A stretch of DNA of 64,000 nucleotides from Cytobacillus sp. FSL H8-0458 (GCF_038002165.1 NZ_JBBOBR010000001.1:3348001-3412000), one strand, 5' to 3'. Shown: positions 8,654 through 18,885, numbered from the stretch's first letter. Made by a program: numbers and translations. Notes: a model not told the origin generated them from the sequence alone.

Positions 8654-11600
8654 TTATTTATTCAATTTGGTAATTCTTCCTTCAACCGCTGGATTTAATT
8701 CTTTCTGTTCTTTGATGTAGCTGATTAAAGCATCAAGGTCGACGATATCCACAGTGCGGTTCTTGCCGTTTAAAAGGGCGCTATAGCCGTCTCCGCCATC
8801 AGCCATATAGTTGTTTACCGTCACAGAATATTCCTGCTCTGCAGCAATTGTTGTTCCATCGTTCTTCACTAAAGAAACGATCCGATCTCCAGCGGCTCTC
8901 GAAGAATCATACGTCACCTTTAAACCGGAAACATGCATGATTCTTTCTTTTGAACCCCACTGCTGTTCAAAAAGTTCTTTAATCTGCGCACCGGTCAATG
9001 TCAATGTCACAAGGTCATTTCCGAATGGCTGTACCGTAAAAGCTTCTTTCCACGTAATATCTCCCGCATCAATGCCTGCACGGACGCCGCCTGAGTTCAT
9101 GAAGGCAAAATCAGTATTGGTCTGTGCAATCATGGAGTCTGCAATCAGGTTCCCCATCGGAGACTCTCCGTCAGCATTTACATCCCTCGAAATGCCAGTT
9201 GAAGTATGGCCGATAACCTCATTTAAAATTGGAGCTGCATCAGCAATATAAGCATCCAGCATTTCCTTGATTTCAGCATCTGGCTCAATATCACGTGTGG
9301 CGTTTACGATTTCAGCTTTTTTAGCAACAACATCTCCGGAAACCGGATCAATTGTTAAATCCACATCAGAGAAAGCTGTACCATATGAATAGGATTGAAC
9401 AAGCAATTTTCCGTCTACTACAGTGTTTGTGTACTTATGGTTATGCCCGCCAAACATCACATCCACTTCATCATCAACCGCATTTGCAATTTCTGCGAGT
9501 TCTTCTTGAGGATTAGCCCCATCCAGATCAGACACTGCAGGATTGTGAGTAATGACCACAATCGATTTAATGCCTTGCTCCTTTAGCTCTGCCGTGTACT
9601 TGTTGATTGCTTCCGCTTCGTCTGTGAATTCTACTCCAGCTGTTCCGCTGGGCGTTACGATCCCAGGAGTATCGGAATAGGCAATACCAATAAATCCGAT
9701 AGGCACTCCATTTACTTCTTTAATAACATATGGATCAAGGATGGGTTCCTTTGTTGTTTCATCGACTACATTTGCTGCAACATACGGAAAGTCTGCTCCT
9801 TCAAACTCACCATACTTCTCCACCGTTTTAGGATGGGCACCGCCATTGATAAGACGGAGCATTTCATCTACCCCTTCATCGAATTCATGGTTTCCGACTG
9901 TACCTATATCAAAACCGATCTCATTAAGCATATTAATGGTTGGCTCGTCCTGAAGAAGGGCAGAAACAGGGGAGCTCGCCCCGACTGCATCACCGGCATG
10001 CAGCATGATTGTATTGGGGTTCACTGCTTCTCGCTGTTTTAAATGTGAAGCTAAATATTCGACTCCACCCGCATTCAAGCCGGCATTAAATGTATCAAGC
10101 TGGCCATGGAAATCATTGATGCCCAAAAGCTGGACTTCAAAAGGCTTTGGCTCCGGAAATTGAAGTGAATACTTCGAAAAGCCATTGCCTGCTTCACCGG
10201 CGTAGCCGATTCCGCTGCCTTCAGCAATTGCATTCTTTGCATCCGGTGAAGATTCGAACGTTACATTTACTTCACCGGCAACCGGTGCAAATGACCAATT
10301 GGCATCTGCAGAAGGATCGATGGTTTGTTCTTCACGGATATAATCAATGATTGCCTGGCGGTTTTCATCCGGATAAAGCTCTACTGCTGTGTTGTTTCTA
10401 ACTCCAGGGAAAGTGCCGCTGGCCCGATAATTATTTGTCACAACAATGAATTCCTGATCTGGATCAATAGGTGCTCCGTTATACTGAAGATTTTTGATTC
10501 TGTTTGCATCAGCATTAACCTGCTTGCCATCCTTATCATACTTAGCAGGTTCTGTTACATCTATCTCATATGTCACACCATCGATTACATCATAGTTATA
10601 AGTAGGGAAATCATTATTAATAAGTGACTGTTCTCCTGCTTCATTTTCTTTTATCTGATTGAACTGTCCTGCAGACATTTCAAGCCATTCTTTCACATCT
10701 GCTCCTTTAATTTTTACCGTAGCGACTGTATTCGGATACAGGTATAGATCAGCTACATTCTTGATGGCGATTGTGCCTTCAGGAATATATGTGTAATAGC
10801 TCGCCCCGTTGCGTCCGCCTGCTTTAAAAGGTGCTCCCGCTGAAAGCACTGGTGTATTTTCATCCGGTGTTCCTATTAATTGCTTCTCGATATACCACTT
10901 TTGTGCATTCGTTACAATTTGAATGGAAGGATCATCTTTTACAAGTGCAAAATAGCTGTGGATATCCGCTGTTGTTTCCCCAACAGGCTGGCGGACATAA
11001 TTCACGGTTCCTTCATGCTCTTCCTTTACAGCTTTCAAAATATCAGGATCTGCATCTGCAAGGCTTTCCTTAACGGTCGCGCCGGATTCATTTTTATAGC
11101 TTCTGAAAATAGACCTTAAAGATGACTGGGAATCCTTCACCTGCCACTTGCCCTTTACCTTGGCAATGGTCAGGTCCATAACGCCAAGCCGGTTGCCCCA
11201 GCTGCCCGGCATGATGAACGGCACCCCGTTGACCGTTCCCTTTTCTGTATTTACTCCAGGAAGATCGGTGAAATCTCCCGGAAAATTCTTATGGTTGTGT
11301 CCGGAAATGACTGCATCAATACCTTCTATTTTTGTTAAGTCGTAGGCTGCATTCTCTTCCATTTCCGCATATGCAGCATCCCCCATACCGGAGTGTGCAA
11401 GCGCAATGATAATGTCCGCACCTTCTTCTTTCATTTTAGGAATATTAGCTTCTACTGATTTTACAATGTCTTTCGTGATGATTTTTCCATCAAGATTGGC
11501 TTTGTCCCATTGTGTAATCTGCGGAGTCACAGCACCGATAACCCCAACCTTAATAACCTGTTTTCTGCCTTTTTCATCAACCACTTTTTTCTTGATGATT

Positions 11601-12172
11601 TTATATGGCTTAAAATAATTTTCATCGTTTTCCGGATTTTGATCGTGGTCATCTTTGTAGACATTGGCATTCACATAAGGAAATGGCGAATCATCCAGGA
11701 CCTCATCCAGATAATCGAGCCCATAATTGAATTCATGGTTTCCTACCGTAGCGGCATCATAATCTAATAGTTCCATAGCTTTGAAAACAGGGTGCATTTC
11801 CCCATCCTCAAGCTTATCTACTTTTGCTTTATAATCGCCAAGCGGATTTCCCTGTATTAAGTCGCCATTGTCGAATAATAATGTATTCTTTGCTTCTTTT
11901 CTTGCCTGTTTGATTAAGGTAGCTGTTTTAGCCAGTCCAAATTCAATGGTTTCTGCATCTTTATAGTAGTCATAGTTATAAAGGTGTGTATGTATATCTG
12001 TTGTTCCCAGTATCCGAAGGCTTACTTCATGGCTGAATTCATGTTCCGGATTCCCTATATGATCAGGCTTTGCTGCCATTACAGAATCATATGAAACAGG
12101 AGCTGCCAAGACAGATAGGGACATAGTTGCAGCAAGAATTGTTTTACCTAATTTGCGCGCAGGGTTTTTCAA
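8654..12172 (-). CDS. yfkN: Secreted bifunctional 2',3'-cyclic-nucleotide phosphodiesterase / 5'-nucleotidase (YfkN-like)
   Basis: 1172 aa with two tandem metallophosphatase plus 5'-nucleotidase units after a Sec signal peptide. The first unit (about residues 50-660) is CpdB-like: TDIHTHLYNY, FDNGDLIQG, TVGNHEFNYG, SGHNHKN. The second (about 685-1172) is UshA-like: NDFHGQLDTF, HAGDAVGAS, TVGNHEFDEG, GGHNHKY. It would release phosphate and nucleosides from extracellular RNA breakdown products. B. subtilis YfkN is longer (about 1460 aa) with a C-terminal anchor; this protein ends at ITKLNK with no LPXTG or membrane segment, so it is probably released. The start codon is TTG at 12172, behind GAGGAG. 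Adjacent PhoX suggests a shared phosphate-scavenging theme. Confidence 0.87.
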   Translation of the reverse strand: MKNPARKLGKTILAATMSLSVLAAPVSYDSVMAAKPDHIGNPEHEFSHEVSLRILGTTDIHTHLYNYDYYKDAETIEFGLAKTATLIKQARKEAKNTLLFDNGDLIQGNPLGDYKAKVDKLEDGEMHPVFKAMELLDYDAATVGNHEFNYGLDYLDEVLDDSPFPYVNANVYKDDHDQNPENDENYFKPYKIIKKKVVDEKGRKQVIKVGVIGAVTPQITQWDKANLDGKIITKDIVKSVEANIPKMKEEGADIIIALAHSGMGDAAYAEMEENAAYDLTKIEGIDAVISGHNHKNFPGDFTDLPGVNTEKGTVNGVPFIMPGSWGNRLGVMDLTIAKVKGKWQVKDSQSSLRSIFRSYKNESGATVKESLADADPDILKAVKEEHEGTVNYVRQPVGETTADIHSYFALVKDDPSIQIVTNAQKWYIEKQLIGTPDENTPVLSAGAPFKAGGRNGASYYTYIPEGTIAIKNVADLYLYPNTVATVKIKGADVKEWLEMSAGQFNQIKENEAGEQSLINNDFPTYNYDVIDGVTYEIDVTEPAKYDKDGKQVNADANRIKNLQYNGAPIDPDQEFIVVTNNYRASGTFPGVRNNTAVELYPDENRQAIIDYIREEQTIDPSADANWSFAPVAGEVNVTFESSPDAKNAIAEGSGIGYAGEAGNGFSKYSLQFPEPKPFEVQLLGINDFHGQLDTFNAGLNAGGVEYLASHLKQREAVNPNTIMLHAGDAVGASSPVSALLQDEPTINMLNEIGFDIGTVGNHEFDEGVDEMLRLINGGAHPKTVEKYGEFEGADFPYVAANVVDETTKEPILDPYVIKEVNGVPIGFIGIAYSDTPGIVTPSGTAGVEFTDEAEAINKYTAELKEQGIKSIVVITHNPAVSDLDGANPQEELAEIANAVDDEVDVMFGGHNHKYTNTVVDGKLLVQSYSYGTAFSDVDLTIDPVSGDVVAKKAEIVNATRDIEPDAEIKEMLDAYIADAAPILNEVIGHTSTGISRDVNADGESPMGNLIADSMIAQTNTDFAFMNSGGVRAGIDAGDITWKEAFTVQPFGNDLVTLTLTGAQIKELFEQQWGSKERIMHVSGLKVTYDSSRAAGDRIVSLVKNDGTTIAAEQEYSVTVNNYMADGGDGYSALLNGKNRTVDIVDLDALISYIKEQKELNPAVEGRITKLNK

Positions 12173-12314
12173 ATGGATACATCTCCTCGATATTAGTAGA
12201 TTAGGATGATAACATTCATAATTCTATCTATTTTTAGACTTATTTGAGAATGAGCAATTAGGAGCAATTCGTGTGGCAATTTATAATTTTATGTAAAAAA
12301 CAATTTCTAAATAC

Positions 12315-12343
12315 CTAAAAAACAGCACCCTCAAAGGATGCTG
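12315..12343 (-). terminator. Terminator of hemAT
   Basis: Minus-strand stem CAGCATCC/GGGTGCTG with a T6 tract, 30 bases after the hemAT stop. Confidence 0.8.
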
Positions 12344-12373
12344 CATCATTTTAAATAGTTATTATAATAGAGA

Positions 12374-13690
12374 TTAATAATTCCTATCTCCGCCCTCAGC
12401 CTTTTCCTTCAGCTCATTTGCAAGAAGGGACAGGCTTTCGGTTGTATGATTAATTTCCTGAATGGACTGAACAATGCTGTCGAGGTCTGTTTTATTGCGG
12501 CCGAACATATCCAGATACTGTTCCATTTCCATTTTCACTGTAACAAGCCCGCCTTTAACCTGCTGAATCTGAGCTTGTGATTCTTTTGTTGAGAGATTCA
12601 TGGAGTTCATTGTATTAACCAGCACGCTGATTTGATTGTCGCTTTTTTCGATTTGTTCCTTGATATGGCTGCTCATTTTCTTAGAGTTTTCTGCCAGTTT
12701 CCTCACTTCGGTTGCCACTACGGCAAATCCCCGGCCTTCATCACCCGCCCGGGCCGCCTCAATCGATGCATTCAGTGCCAGCAGATTCGTCTGATCGGCA
12801 ATATCCTCAATCCCTTTTGTCATCGTGATAATTTGCTCAGAGATTCCTTTCAATGCTTCAATTCCGCTCATAGACTGCTCCACATCCTGAAGAACATTAT
12901 TGAATGCGTGAACCATCTCGTCCATTTGGGTTTGGTTGAGATTAGTCAGGTTCAGCAGATTTTTGCTGCTTTTTTGCGTTGTTTCGGTTTCACTGCGGAT
13001 TTGATCAGCTTTTAAGCTTGTCTCATGGATTGAAGCTTCCGTCTGCTGGACCGAGGCTGCTACTTCCTGGCTGATCGAGTTTAATTCTTTTTGCAGCTGA
13101 GCATTCGAATCATTTAACACATTGAGTTCATTCATTCTGGCCTGCAGATAATTTTCAACGACAAGCTGGGAATCTAGATTGATGATATGAGTAAGAGCCA
13201 GAAGTGCATTGGTCAGCTTCTCAGGATCCTGGTGGAGTTCCGCCGCTATCTTAGGCACCAATAAGGTATTAATGGCAGAGTACGTCGCCAGAAACCACTC
13301 GACTGGGAGACCGGCTCCGTTATGGGTATTGCCAATTCTCGTTCTCATGGCAAAGTATTCATCATCCAGGTTACCGCTTAATAAACTCTGGAAATACCGG
13401 ACAAAAACGCCATATAACCTTTCCCTGCTTGTATTATTTTCAGCAATCCTCTTTAATGGAGGCTGTTTATAAAGATGATCCAGAACTTTCTGAAGCAATT
13501 CATCCAGCACGAGTGAAATCACCGGGTTCAGATCCTGAAGTGTTTCAAGATGCTTCTTTGAAAAGCCCATGTACCACAATCGTTCAGAAATACGCTGATC
13601 TTTTACTTCAACTGTTTCCTCTAATCCTGGAAAGTTCATTTCCGGCTGAAATAATGAAGGTGGATTCTTCTTTTTTAATTGAAATAGCAT
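12374..13690 (-). CDS. hemAT: Heme-based aerotaxis transducer HemAT (globin-coupled chemoreceptor)
   Basis: 438 aa soluble chemoreceptor. The N-terminal globin-coupled sensor domain (about residues 20-190) carries the proximal heme ligand in [12 protein letters not shown] at His123, the same number as in B. subtilis HemAT. The C-terminal half is a methyl-accepting signalling domain with the conserved hairpin [18 protein letters not shown] and a coiled coil. It binds oxygen and signals through CheW/CheA. The frame stays open to 13825, but GGAGG nine bases before ATG 13690 fixes the start. An exact SigD -10 element lies about 95 bases upstream, fitting the motility regulon. Confidence 0.93.
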   Translation of the reverse strand: MLFQLKKKNPPSLFQPEMNFPGLEETVEVKDQRISERLWYMGFSKKHLETLQDLNPVISLVLDELLQKVLDHLYKQPPLKRIAENNTSRERLYGVFVRYFQSLLSGNLDDEYFAMRTRIGNTHNGAGLPVEWFLATYSAINTLLVPKIAAELHQDPEKLTNALLALTHIINLDSQLVVENYLQARMNELNVLNDSNAQLQKELNSISQEVAASVQQTEASIHETSLKADQIRSETETTQKSSKNLLNLTNLNQTQMDEMVHAFNNVLQDVEQSMSGIEALKGISEQIITMTKGIEDIADQTNLLALNASIEAARAGDEGRGFAVVATEVRKLAENSKKMSSHIKEQIEKSDNQISVLVNTMNSMNLSTKESQAQIQQVKGGLVTVKMEMEQYLDMFGRNKTDLDSIVQSIQEINHTTESLSLLANELKEKAEGGDRNY

Positions 13691-13784
13691 AGTCGTGTCC
13701 CTCCGGCTCTTTAGCCATTTTGTACATGTTTTGTATATATTATGTATAATAAGTAGGTAAATAGCAACTATTAACTCTCTGCTT

Positions 13785-13812
13785 ATATCGGCTAATAGTC
13801 CTAAATATAAAT
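13785..13812 (-). promoter_or_regulatory. Candidate SigD promoter for hemAT
   Basis: On the minus strand GCCGATAT (13785-13792) matches the SigD -10 consensus at all eight positions. About 15 bases upstream the -35 is poor (TTTA against TAAA). The downstream gene is a chemoreceptor, the expected regulon. Confidence 0.65.
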
Positions 13813-13815
13813 AGA

Positions 13816-13838
13816 GGATGTACATTAAAGGTACATCC
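13816..13838 (-). terminator. Probable terminator of the 13.9-15.1 kb kinase gene
   Basis: Minus-strand perfect stem GGATGTAC/GTACATCC with a 7-base loop, followed by TCTATTTATATTT. The T tract is interrupted, so confidence is moderate. Confidence 0.6.
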
Positions 13839-13850
13839 CCTAAAATCCTT

Positions 13851-15089
13851 TTATTCTGCTGTCTGCTCTATCGGAATCGTAAGGTTCACAATTGTCCCTT
13901 TTCCCTCTTCACTTTCAAATATGATTCCCGCCTTGTGTTCATCCATAATCTGCTTGGTAACCATCAGGCCCAGTCCGGTTCCATCCGGTTTAGTTGTATA
14001 AAATGGATCCGCTACCCGATCCATATTTTCAGCACTGATTCCGCAGCCTTCATCTTTAATGCTGATCAGAACGCAGTCATTCTCCGCCATTTTAGCCGAA
14101 ATCAGGATCGTGCCGCCTTCTGTCATAGATTCCATCGCATTTTTGATCAGATTAATAAAAGCCTGCTTCAGCATATGTTCGTCACAATGAACTTTAGGAA
14201 GGGATTTCAGATTCTCTGTTTCAAAACGGATATTCTGATTGGCTGCCTGTTCTTTAATAATCATGAGGACGTATTGAATCACTGCATTCAGTTCAACCCT
14301 TTTAAACATAGGCAGCCTTGGTTTGCTCAGAATCATAAGGTCATCTGCAATCAAATTAATGCGGTCGATTTCTTCAATCATAATTTTATATCGATCCTTA
14401 TCTTCAGGGTGTTTTTCCATCTGCAGCTGAGTAAACCCTCTTAATGCTGCTAAAGGATTTCTCACCTCGTGGCCCACTGCCGAAGCCATCTGTCCGACAG
14501 CAGCCAGCTTTTCCGTCTGGCGGAGCTCCTGGAAAACATGTGTCAAGGAGTGAATATATGAATAAAAGCGGTTCAGCAGAACATAGGAAACACTTGAAAA
14601 AATGATCAAAAGCACAATTGGCACCATTACCTTCTGGCTGCTCAGTATAAAACCAGCAATAAGGTACTTCGCAACCATGCCTCCGGTTACAATCCAAAAA
14701 TAGCGCTTATTCACAAAAATCGGTGCAAATATAATAAATAAAAGTTCGACTGCGCTCCCGCTCTGAAATTCCTTCGACTCACCAAAATAGATAAGCATGC
14801 TGTTACTAAAATCTATCAGAAAGAAACCTGCAAAAAATAAGTATTTTACCTGAAAAGGGCGTTTTGTCCTGATTAGATACACCGCTAAGGGCAAGAGCAA
14901 GATAATGGCCAGGTAATACACCCATCCAAGCCCGCCATTTGGCAGTCCGATAATGCCGCCTGTATTGAGGGGGAGCAGATAATAATAAAATAAGTCATAA
15001 AGTGTTAAAATAATATAAAACAGCCAGATAAAAAGGGTAACTGCTTTTGTTTCTTCTTTTATCAAAGTATCTTGATTAAAGCCTTTCAT
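13851..15089 (-). CDS. Membrane sensor histidine kinase, sporulation-kinase type, orphan
   Basis: 412 aa. About six membrane helices occupy residues 15-175. They are followed by a HisKA domain with phosphoacceptor His207 in [13 protein letters not shown] and a HATPase_c domain with N box [10 protein letters not shown]1 DEGCGI and G2 GTGLGL. No response regulator is adjacent. The H-box type ([13 protein letters not shown]) is that of the KinA-E family, which phosphorylates Spo0F in the sporulation phosphorelay; membrane input suggests a KinB/KinD-like role. The ligand is unknown. AAGGAG precedes ATG 15089. Confidence 0.8.
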   Translation of the reverse strand: MKGFNQDTLIKEETKAVTLFIWLFYIILTLYDLFYYYLLPLNTGGIIGLPNGGLGWVYYLAIILLLPLAVYLIRTKRPFQVKYLFFAGFFLIDFSNSMLIYFGESKEFQSGSAVELLFIIFAPIFVNKRYFWIVTGGMVAKYLIAGFILSSQKVMVPIVLLIIFSSVSYVLLNRFYSYIHSLTHVFQELRQTEKLAAVGQMASAVGHEVRNPLAALRGFTQLQMEKHPEDKDRYKIMIEEIDRINLIADDLMILSKPRLPMFKRVELNAVIQYVLMIIKEQAANQNIRFETENLKSLPKVHCDEHMLKQAFINLIKNAMESMTEGGTILISAKMAENDCVLISIKDEGCGISAENMDRVADPFYTTKPDGTGLGLMVTKQIMDEHKAGIIFESEEGKGTIVNLTIPIEQTAE

Positions 15090-15186
15090 TTACATGCTCC
15101 TTGGTAACTCTATTAATAATATGCCTTTAGCACTATTATATACGTTTGTGTCGAAACATGTATATTATGTTATATTCTTAAACTTC

Positions 15187-15219
15187 AAAAAACCGGCCCT
15201 GGTATATCCAGGCCGGTTT
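15187..15219 (-). terminator. Terminator of adhB
   Basis: Minus-strand stem AACCGGCCTGG/CCAGGGCCGGTT with one bulge, followed by TTTTTT. Confidence 0.85.
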
Positions 15220-15230
15220 GTGTATAACAG

Positions 15231-16364
15231 CTAGGGTTTTAAGATTACTTTAATGCAGTCATCTTCATGGTCATTAAAAATCTTATATGCACGATCTGCT
15301 TCTTCGAGCGGAATCTGATGAGTAATGATTGACTTTGGATCAAATTCCTTTTTCGTGATTTTTTCGAACAGCTCAGCCATATAGTGCACCACAGGGGCTT
15401 GCCCCATTTTAATGGTAACATTTCTCGAGAAAAATTCCTCCAGCGGGAACATATTGTATGTGAGCCCGTACACACCTGTCAGCTGGACGGTCCCAAATTT
15501 ACGTACGGCTTTCGTCGCAATTTGGATCGGGCCAAGCGTTCCGCCCTGCAGCTTCAGCTTCTGTTCAATTTTTTCCACTGCGGATTTCTTTCCGTCCATG
15601 CCCACACAATCGATGACCACATTAGCTCCGCCCTGGGTAATTTCTTTTAGATAAGCACCCATGTCATCATATTTCGTGAAGTCATATACCTCCACATCAT
15701 TGGTGAGTTTGGCGTGATTCAGACGATAATCAAGATGGTCGACTGCTATTACCCGTTGAGCCCCTTTCATCCAGGCAAATTTTTGGGTCATTAAACCGAT
15801 GGGGCCGCAGCCGAGGACGACGACTGTATCTCCCGCTTTTACACCTGAATGCTCCACACTCCAATAAGCTGTCGGCAGCACATCCGATAAAAAAAGCAGT
15901 GACTCATCCTCCAGCTCGCATGATTCAGGTATGACAAAGGGCATGAAATTGCCAAATGGCACCTTTAAAAACTCTGCCTGGCCGCCCGGATGGTTTCCAT
16001 ATTTCTCGGTATAGCCAAAATATCCGCCTGAATCGTTATGGGGGTTAGAATTATCACATTGGCTTTCCATATCATGCTGGCAGTAGAAGCAATGCCCGCA
16101 CGAAACATTAAATGGGATGACCACCCTGTCGCCTTTTTTTACCCTCGTCACATCTGGTCCTGTCTCCTCAACGATTCCCATCGGTTCATGCCCGATAATA
16201 TACCCGGGCCGCAAAGGCATGTTTCCCTGATATAAGTGAAGGTCCGATCCGCAAATGGCTGTTGACGTGATACGGATAATAACATCATCGCGTTTTTCAA
16301 TTCTGGGATCCTCCACATTTTTCACTTGAATATCTTTTGCTCCCTGGTAAGTAACAGCTCTCAT
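15231..16364 (-). CDS. adhB: Zinc-dependent alcohol/formaldehyde dehydrogenase (AdhB-like)
   Basis: 377 aa medium-chain dehydrogenase. The catalytic zinc site is seen in CGSDLHLYQG (Cys38) and GHEPMG (His-Glu). Structural-zinc cysteines lie in CGHCFYCQHDMESQC, and the NAD-binding loop is VLGCGPIGLM. The long insertion before the Rossmann fold and the length match the glutathione-independent formaldehyde dehydrogenase-like subgroup that contains B. subtilis AdhB (378 aa), implicated in aldehyde stress. AAGGAG precedes ATG 16364. It is transcribed away from the neighbouring subtilase with its own terminator. Substrate unproven; it could also reduce aldehydes. Confidence 0.83.
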   Translation of the reverse strand: MRAVTYQGAKDIQVKNVEDPRIEKRDDVIIRITSTAICGSDLHLYQGNMPLRPGYIIGHEPMGIVEETGPDVTRVKKGDRVVIPFNVSCGHCFYCQHDMESQCDNSNPHNDSGGYFGYTEKYGNHPGGQAEFLKVPFGNFMPFVIPESCELEDESLLFLSDVLPTAYWSVEHSGVKAGDTVVVLGCGPIGLMTQKFAWMKGAQRVIAVDHLDYRLNHAKLTNDVEVYDFTKYDDMGAYLKEITQGGANVVIDCVGMDGKKSAVEKIEQKLKLQGGTLGPIQIATKAVRKFGTVQLTGVYGLTYNMFPLEEFFSRNVTIKMGQAPVVHYMAELFEKITKKEFDPKSIITHQIPLEEADRAYKIFNDHEDDCIKVILKP

Positions 16365-16505
16365 GCTTCACACTCCTTAAATGACTTAGTAGGCTATACC
16401 CTCAACACGGTTAACTAACACCATTTATATCCATTCAATGAATTGAAATTTTTTCTAAAAAGTTAAATCTCTTAAAATTCCAAATAAATAGTACGAAAGA
16501 CCGGT

Positions 16506-16558
16506 TTAATTATTCTGAATTTTGTAAATATAATAGAGTCACAGCTTTTCCGGCTGTG
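16506..16558 (+). promoter_or_regulatory. SigA-type promoter and 5' leader hairpin of the 16.6 kb subtilase
   Basis: A perfect -10 TATAAT (16529-16534) is paired with a poor -35 (TTAATT, 16506-16511). A six-base hairpin CACAGC/GCTGTG (16540-16558) begins at the predicted transcription start. This is the arrangement that stabilises the aprE mRNA of B. subtilis. The AGAGGGG ribosome site follows before ATG 16589. Confidence 0.55.
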
Positions 16559-16588
16559 GTCAATACATATTTTGAGAGGGGATTTTGA

Positions 16589-17845
16589 ATGAAGAAAAAA
16601 AGAATGATTGGGTCAGCAGTATTAAGTGTGGCAATGGGGCTTTCTGTATTTGCATCAGGGGCATTTGGCCAGCAGGTTGAGAGCAATGAAACCTACCGGG
16701 TCGTTATTCAGGGACCAAGTGCGGAAAAGGCAAAGGCAAAATCGAACTACGGAGTACGGTGGGATTTTGGACAGAAAGGTTTTACTACAACAGTCAATGC
16801 TAAACAGTATCAGGCACTTTTAAAAAATAAAAACTTAAAGATTGATAGAGTTGATGAAGTTAAGAATGCACCTGTGACAGCTGCAAAACCTGGATCGGGG
16901 GCTGCATCAGCTCCGGCAGACGGTACACCTTGGGGAATTGAGGCCATTTATAATGACAGCTCCATCCAAAGCACTTCAGGCGGAAATGGGGTAAAAGTTG
17001 CCGTGCTGGACACAGGGGTAAATACAGCGCATGCTGACCTTGCTGGACAAGCTGAACAGTGTAAAGACTTTACACAAAGAAAGACACCTTTAATTGACGG
17101 AAGCTGCGGAGACAAGAACGGACACGGCACACATGTTGCGGGTACTGTACTGGCTCATGGCGGCGCTAACGGACAAGGCGTTTATGGGGTGGCTCCAGAC
17201 GCAGATCTCTGGGCATATAAGGTGTTAAATGACAGAGGATCAGGGTATTCTGATGACATCGCCGGAGCTATTAAGCATGCGGCCGATGAAGCGGTCCGCA
17301 CAGGATCTAAAGTGGTCATTTCCATGTCATTAGGTTCAAGCTCTAAAAGCACATTGATTGCAGATGCAGTTGATTACGCCTACAGCAAAGGTGTCCTGGT
17401 AGTGGCTGCTGCCGGAAATGATGGTCCTGCCGATAACACGATTGGCTATCCTGGCGCATTGGTGAATGCTGTTGCAGTGGCGGCTCTTGAAAATGTTCAG
17501 CAAAATGGATCCTACCGTGTTGCAGATTTTTCATCACGGGGCAATCCTGCAACTGATGGCGACTTCGTGATTCAGGAGCGTGATGTTGAGGTGTCTGCAC
17601 CAGGCAGAGCGATTGAATCCACATGGTATGATGGCAGCTACAGCACAATCAGCGGCACATCCATGGCTACGCCTCATGTATCCGGATTGGCTGCTAAGAT
17701 CTGGGCCCATAATCCATCCATGACCCATGCACAGCTTCGCACCGAGCTTCAAAGCCGGGCCAAGCAAAATGATATTCTTGGCGGAACAGGAGCTGCCACT
17801 GGAGACGATTATGCGTCAGGCTTTGGCTTCCCTCGTGTAAAGTAA
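16589..17845 (+). CDS. Secreted subtilisin-like serine protease (S8), paralogue 1
   Basis: 418 aa extracellular protease. Signal peptide residues 1 to about 27, an I9-type propeptide to about 105, then the S8 domain with Asp141 (VAVLDTG), His179 (GHGTHVAG), oxyanion Asn277 (AAGNDGP) and Ser358 (SGTSMATPH). Cys158 and Cys173 flank the segment before the catalytic His and could form a disulfide. Its closest relative in the window is the 423-aa protein at 26-27.3 kb, nearly collinear over the whole length, pointing to gene duplication. No cell-wall anchor. It would degrade extracellular protein in stationary phase. GAGAGGGG precedes ATG 16589. Confidence 0.93.
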   Translation: MKKKRMIGSAVLSVAMGLSVFASGAFGQQVESNETYRVVIQGPSAEKAKAKSNYGVRWDFGQKGFTTTVNAKQYQALLKNKNLKIDRVDEVKNAPVTAAKPGSGAASAPADGTPWGIEAIYNDSSIQSTSGGNGVKVAVLDTGVNTAHADLAGQAEQCKDFTQRKTPLIDGSCGDKNGHGTHVAGTVLAHGGANGQGVYGVAPDADLWAYKVLNDRGSGYSDDIAGAIKHAADEAVRTGSKVVISMSLGSSSKSTLIADAVDYAYSKGVLVVAAAGNDGPADNTIGYPGALVNAVAVAALENVQQNGSYRVADFSSRGNPATDGDFVIQERDVEVSAPGRAIESTWYDGSYSTISGTSMATPHVSGLAAKIWAHNPSMTHAQLRTELQSRAKQNDILGGTGAATGDDYASGFGFPRVK

Positions 17846-17859
17846 GAGAATAATAGAAA

Positions 17860-17889
17860 GGCTTGGACATTTACGGTCCAAGCTTTTTT
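17860..17889 (+). terminator. Terminator of subtilase 1
   Basis: Nine-base stem GCTTGGAC/GTCCAAGC with loop ATTTACG and a T6 tract. Confidence 0.85.
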
Positions 17890-17909
17890 GTGCTCTGATT
17901 TATTTATAA

Positions 17910-18635
17910 TTACTGCAAAACAGCCTGCTTTTTCTGCTTTCTGTCATATATAATTTTGGACAGGCTCACGCTAGCCTCATACAGCAGCAGGAGAGGCAAT
18001 GTAACCAGTATATCTGAGATGAAATCAGGCGGTGTAACTAATATGGCCACCACAATCAGTGCGAAATAGGCATACTTCCTTATCTTCTGCAGCGAATAGG
18101 GATTGAGTATGCCAAGACTGGTCAGGAACATAATCACAACCGGAAGCTCGAACAGAAAGCCAAATGGCAGTGTTAAATGCAGCACGAATTGAAAGTATTT
18201 TTCCGTTGTAAAAAAGGCGGTGAACATATCTCCGGATAAGGTCACTAAAAAATTCAGAACCAGCGGCAAAAGGATGAAATATCCAAATGCTATACCGGTA
18301 ATAAACAGCAAAAATAAAGCGGGAATATAGGATAAGGCCACCTTTTTCTCCATTCCGGTAAGCGCCGGACTGACGAACAGCCAGATTTGATGGGCAGCTA
18401 CCGGGATGGCGGCAGCAATGGCGACTACAGACGCAAGCATGAAATAGACCCATAAAATCTCAGAGGGGCCGAGAACAGCCAATTTAAAGTCCAGATCCCT
18501 AACCAGCCACTGGTAAATGTCGCTGACAAAAATAAAGGATAGTGCCAAGAACGCTATAAAGACAGCAGCTATAATCATCAGCCTCTTCCGGAGCTCCTCA
18601 AAATGCTGGAGAACATTTACTGCCTCATTGTTCAT
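17910..18635 (-). CDS. tatC: Twin-arginine translocase subunit TatC
   Basis: 241 aa, six predicted membrane helices, with the family N-terminus HFEELRKRLM that recognises the twin-arginine signal. Length matches B. subtilis TatCd (242 aa). I place the start at ATG 18635, where AGGTGA lies five bases upstream; a GTG three codons earlier overlaps that site. It is the last gene of phoX-tatA-tatC. TatC with TatA forms a minimal two-component Tat translocase in Gram-positives, moving folded proteins across the membrane. The gene order suggests PhoX is its main cargo, as PhoD is for TatAdCd in B. subtilis. Confidence 0.93.
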   Translation of the reverse strand: MNNEAVNVLQHFEELRKRLMIIAAVFIAFLALSFIFVSDIYQWLVRDLDFKLAVLGPSEILWVYFMLASVVAIAAAIPVAAHQIWLFVSPALTGMEKKVALSYIPALFLLFITGIAFGYFILLPLVLNFLVTLSGDMFTAFFTTEKYFQFVLHLTLPFGFLFELPVVIMFLTSLGILNPYSLQKIRKYAYFALIVVAILVTPPDFISDILVTLPLLLLYEASVSLSKIIYDRKQKKQAVLQ

Positions 18636-18690
18636 ATTAATCACCTCAATATAAAAGGAAGGAAGATAACTCTCCCTCCCCTATTCATTC

Positions 18691-18876
18691 TTACAGCAAT
18701 TCTTTTTTCTTATCTTCCGGCTGTTCGTCTGAAACAAGTTCGCGTGTGGATTTCTTGAATTCCTTCAGGGTGGTGCCGAATGCTCTCCCGATTTCAGGAA
18801 GCTTGGATGGGCCGAAAATGATCAGCGCCAGCACTAGAACAATAATCAATCCTGGTATCCCGATATTTGATAGCAT
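18691..18876 (-). CDS. tatA: Twin-arginine translocase subunit TatA
   Basis: 61 aa. One N-terminal membrane helix (about residues 7-20) is followed by the [14 protein letters not shown] hinge and amphipathic helix, and an acidic/basic tail. This is the TatA signature; the protein forms the pore or membrane-weakening assembly of the Tat pathway. The start lies 9 bases after the phoX stop and tatC follows after 55 bases, so the three genes form an operon. Confidence 0.93.
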   Translation of the reverse strand: MLSNIGIPGLIIVLVLALIIFGPSKLPEIGRAFGTTLKEFKKSTRELVSDEQPEDKKKELL

Positions 18877-18885
18877 AGTAACCTC

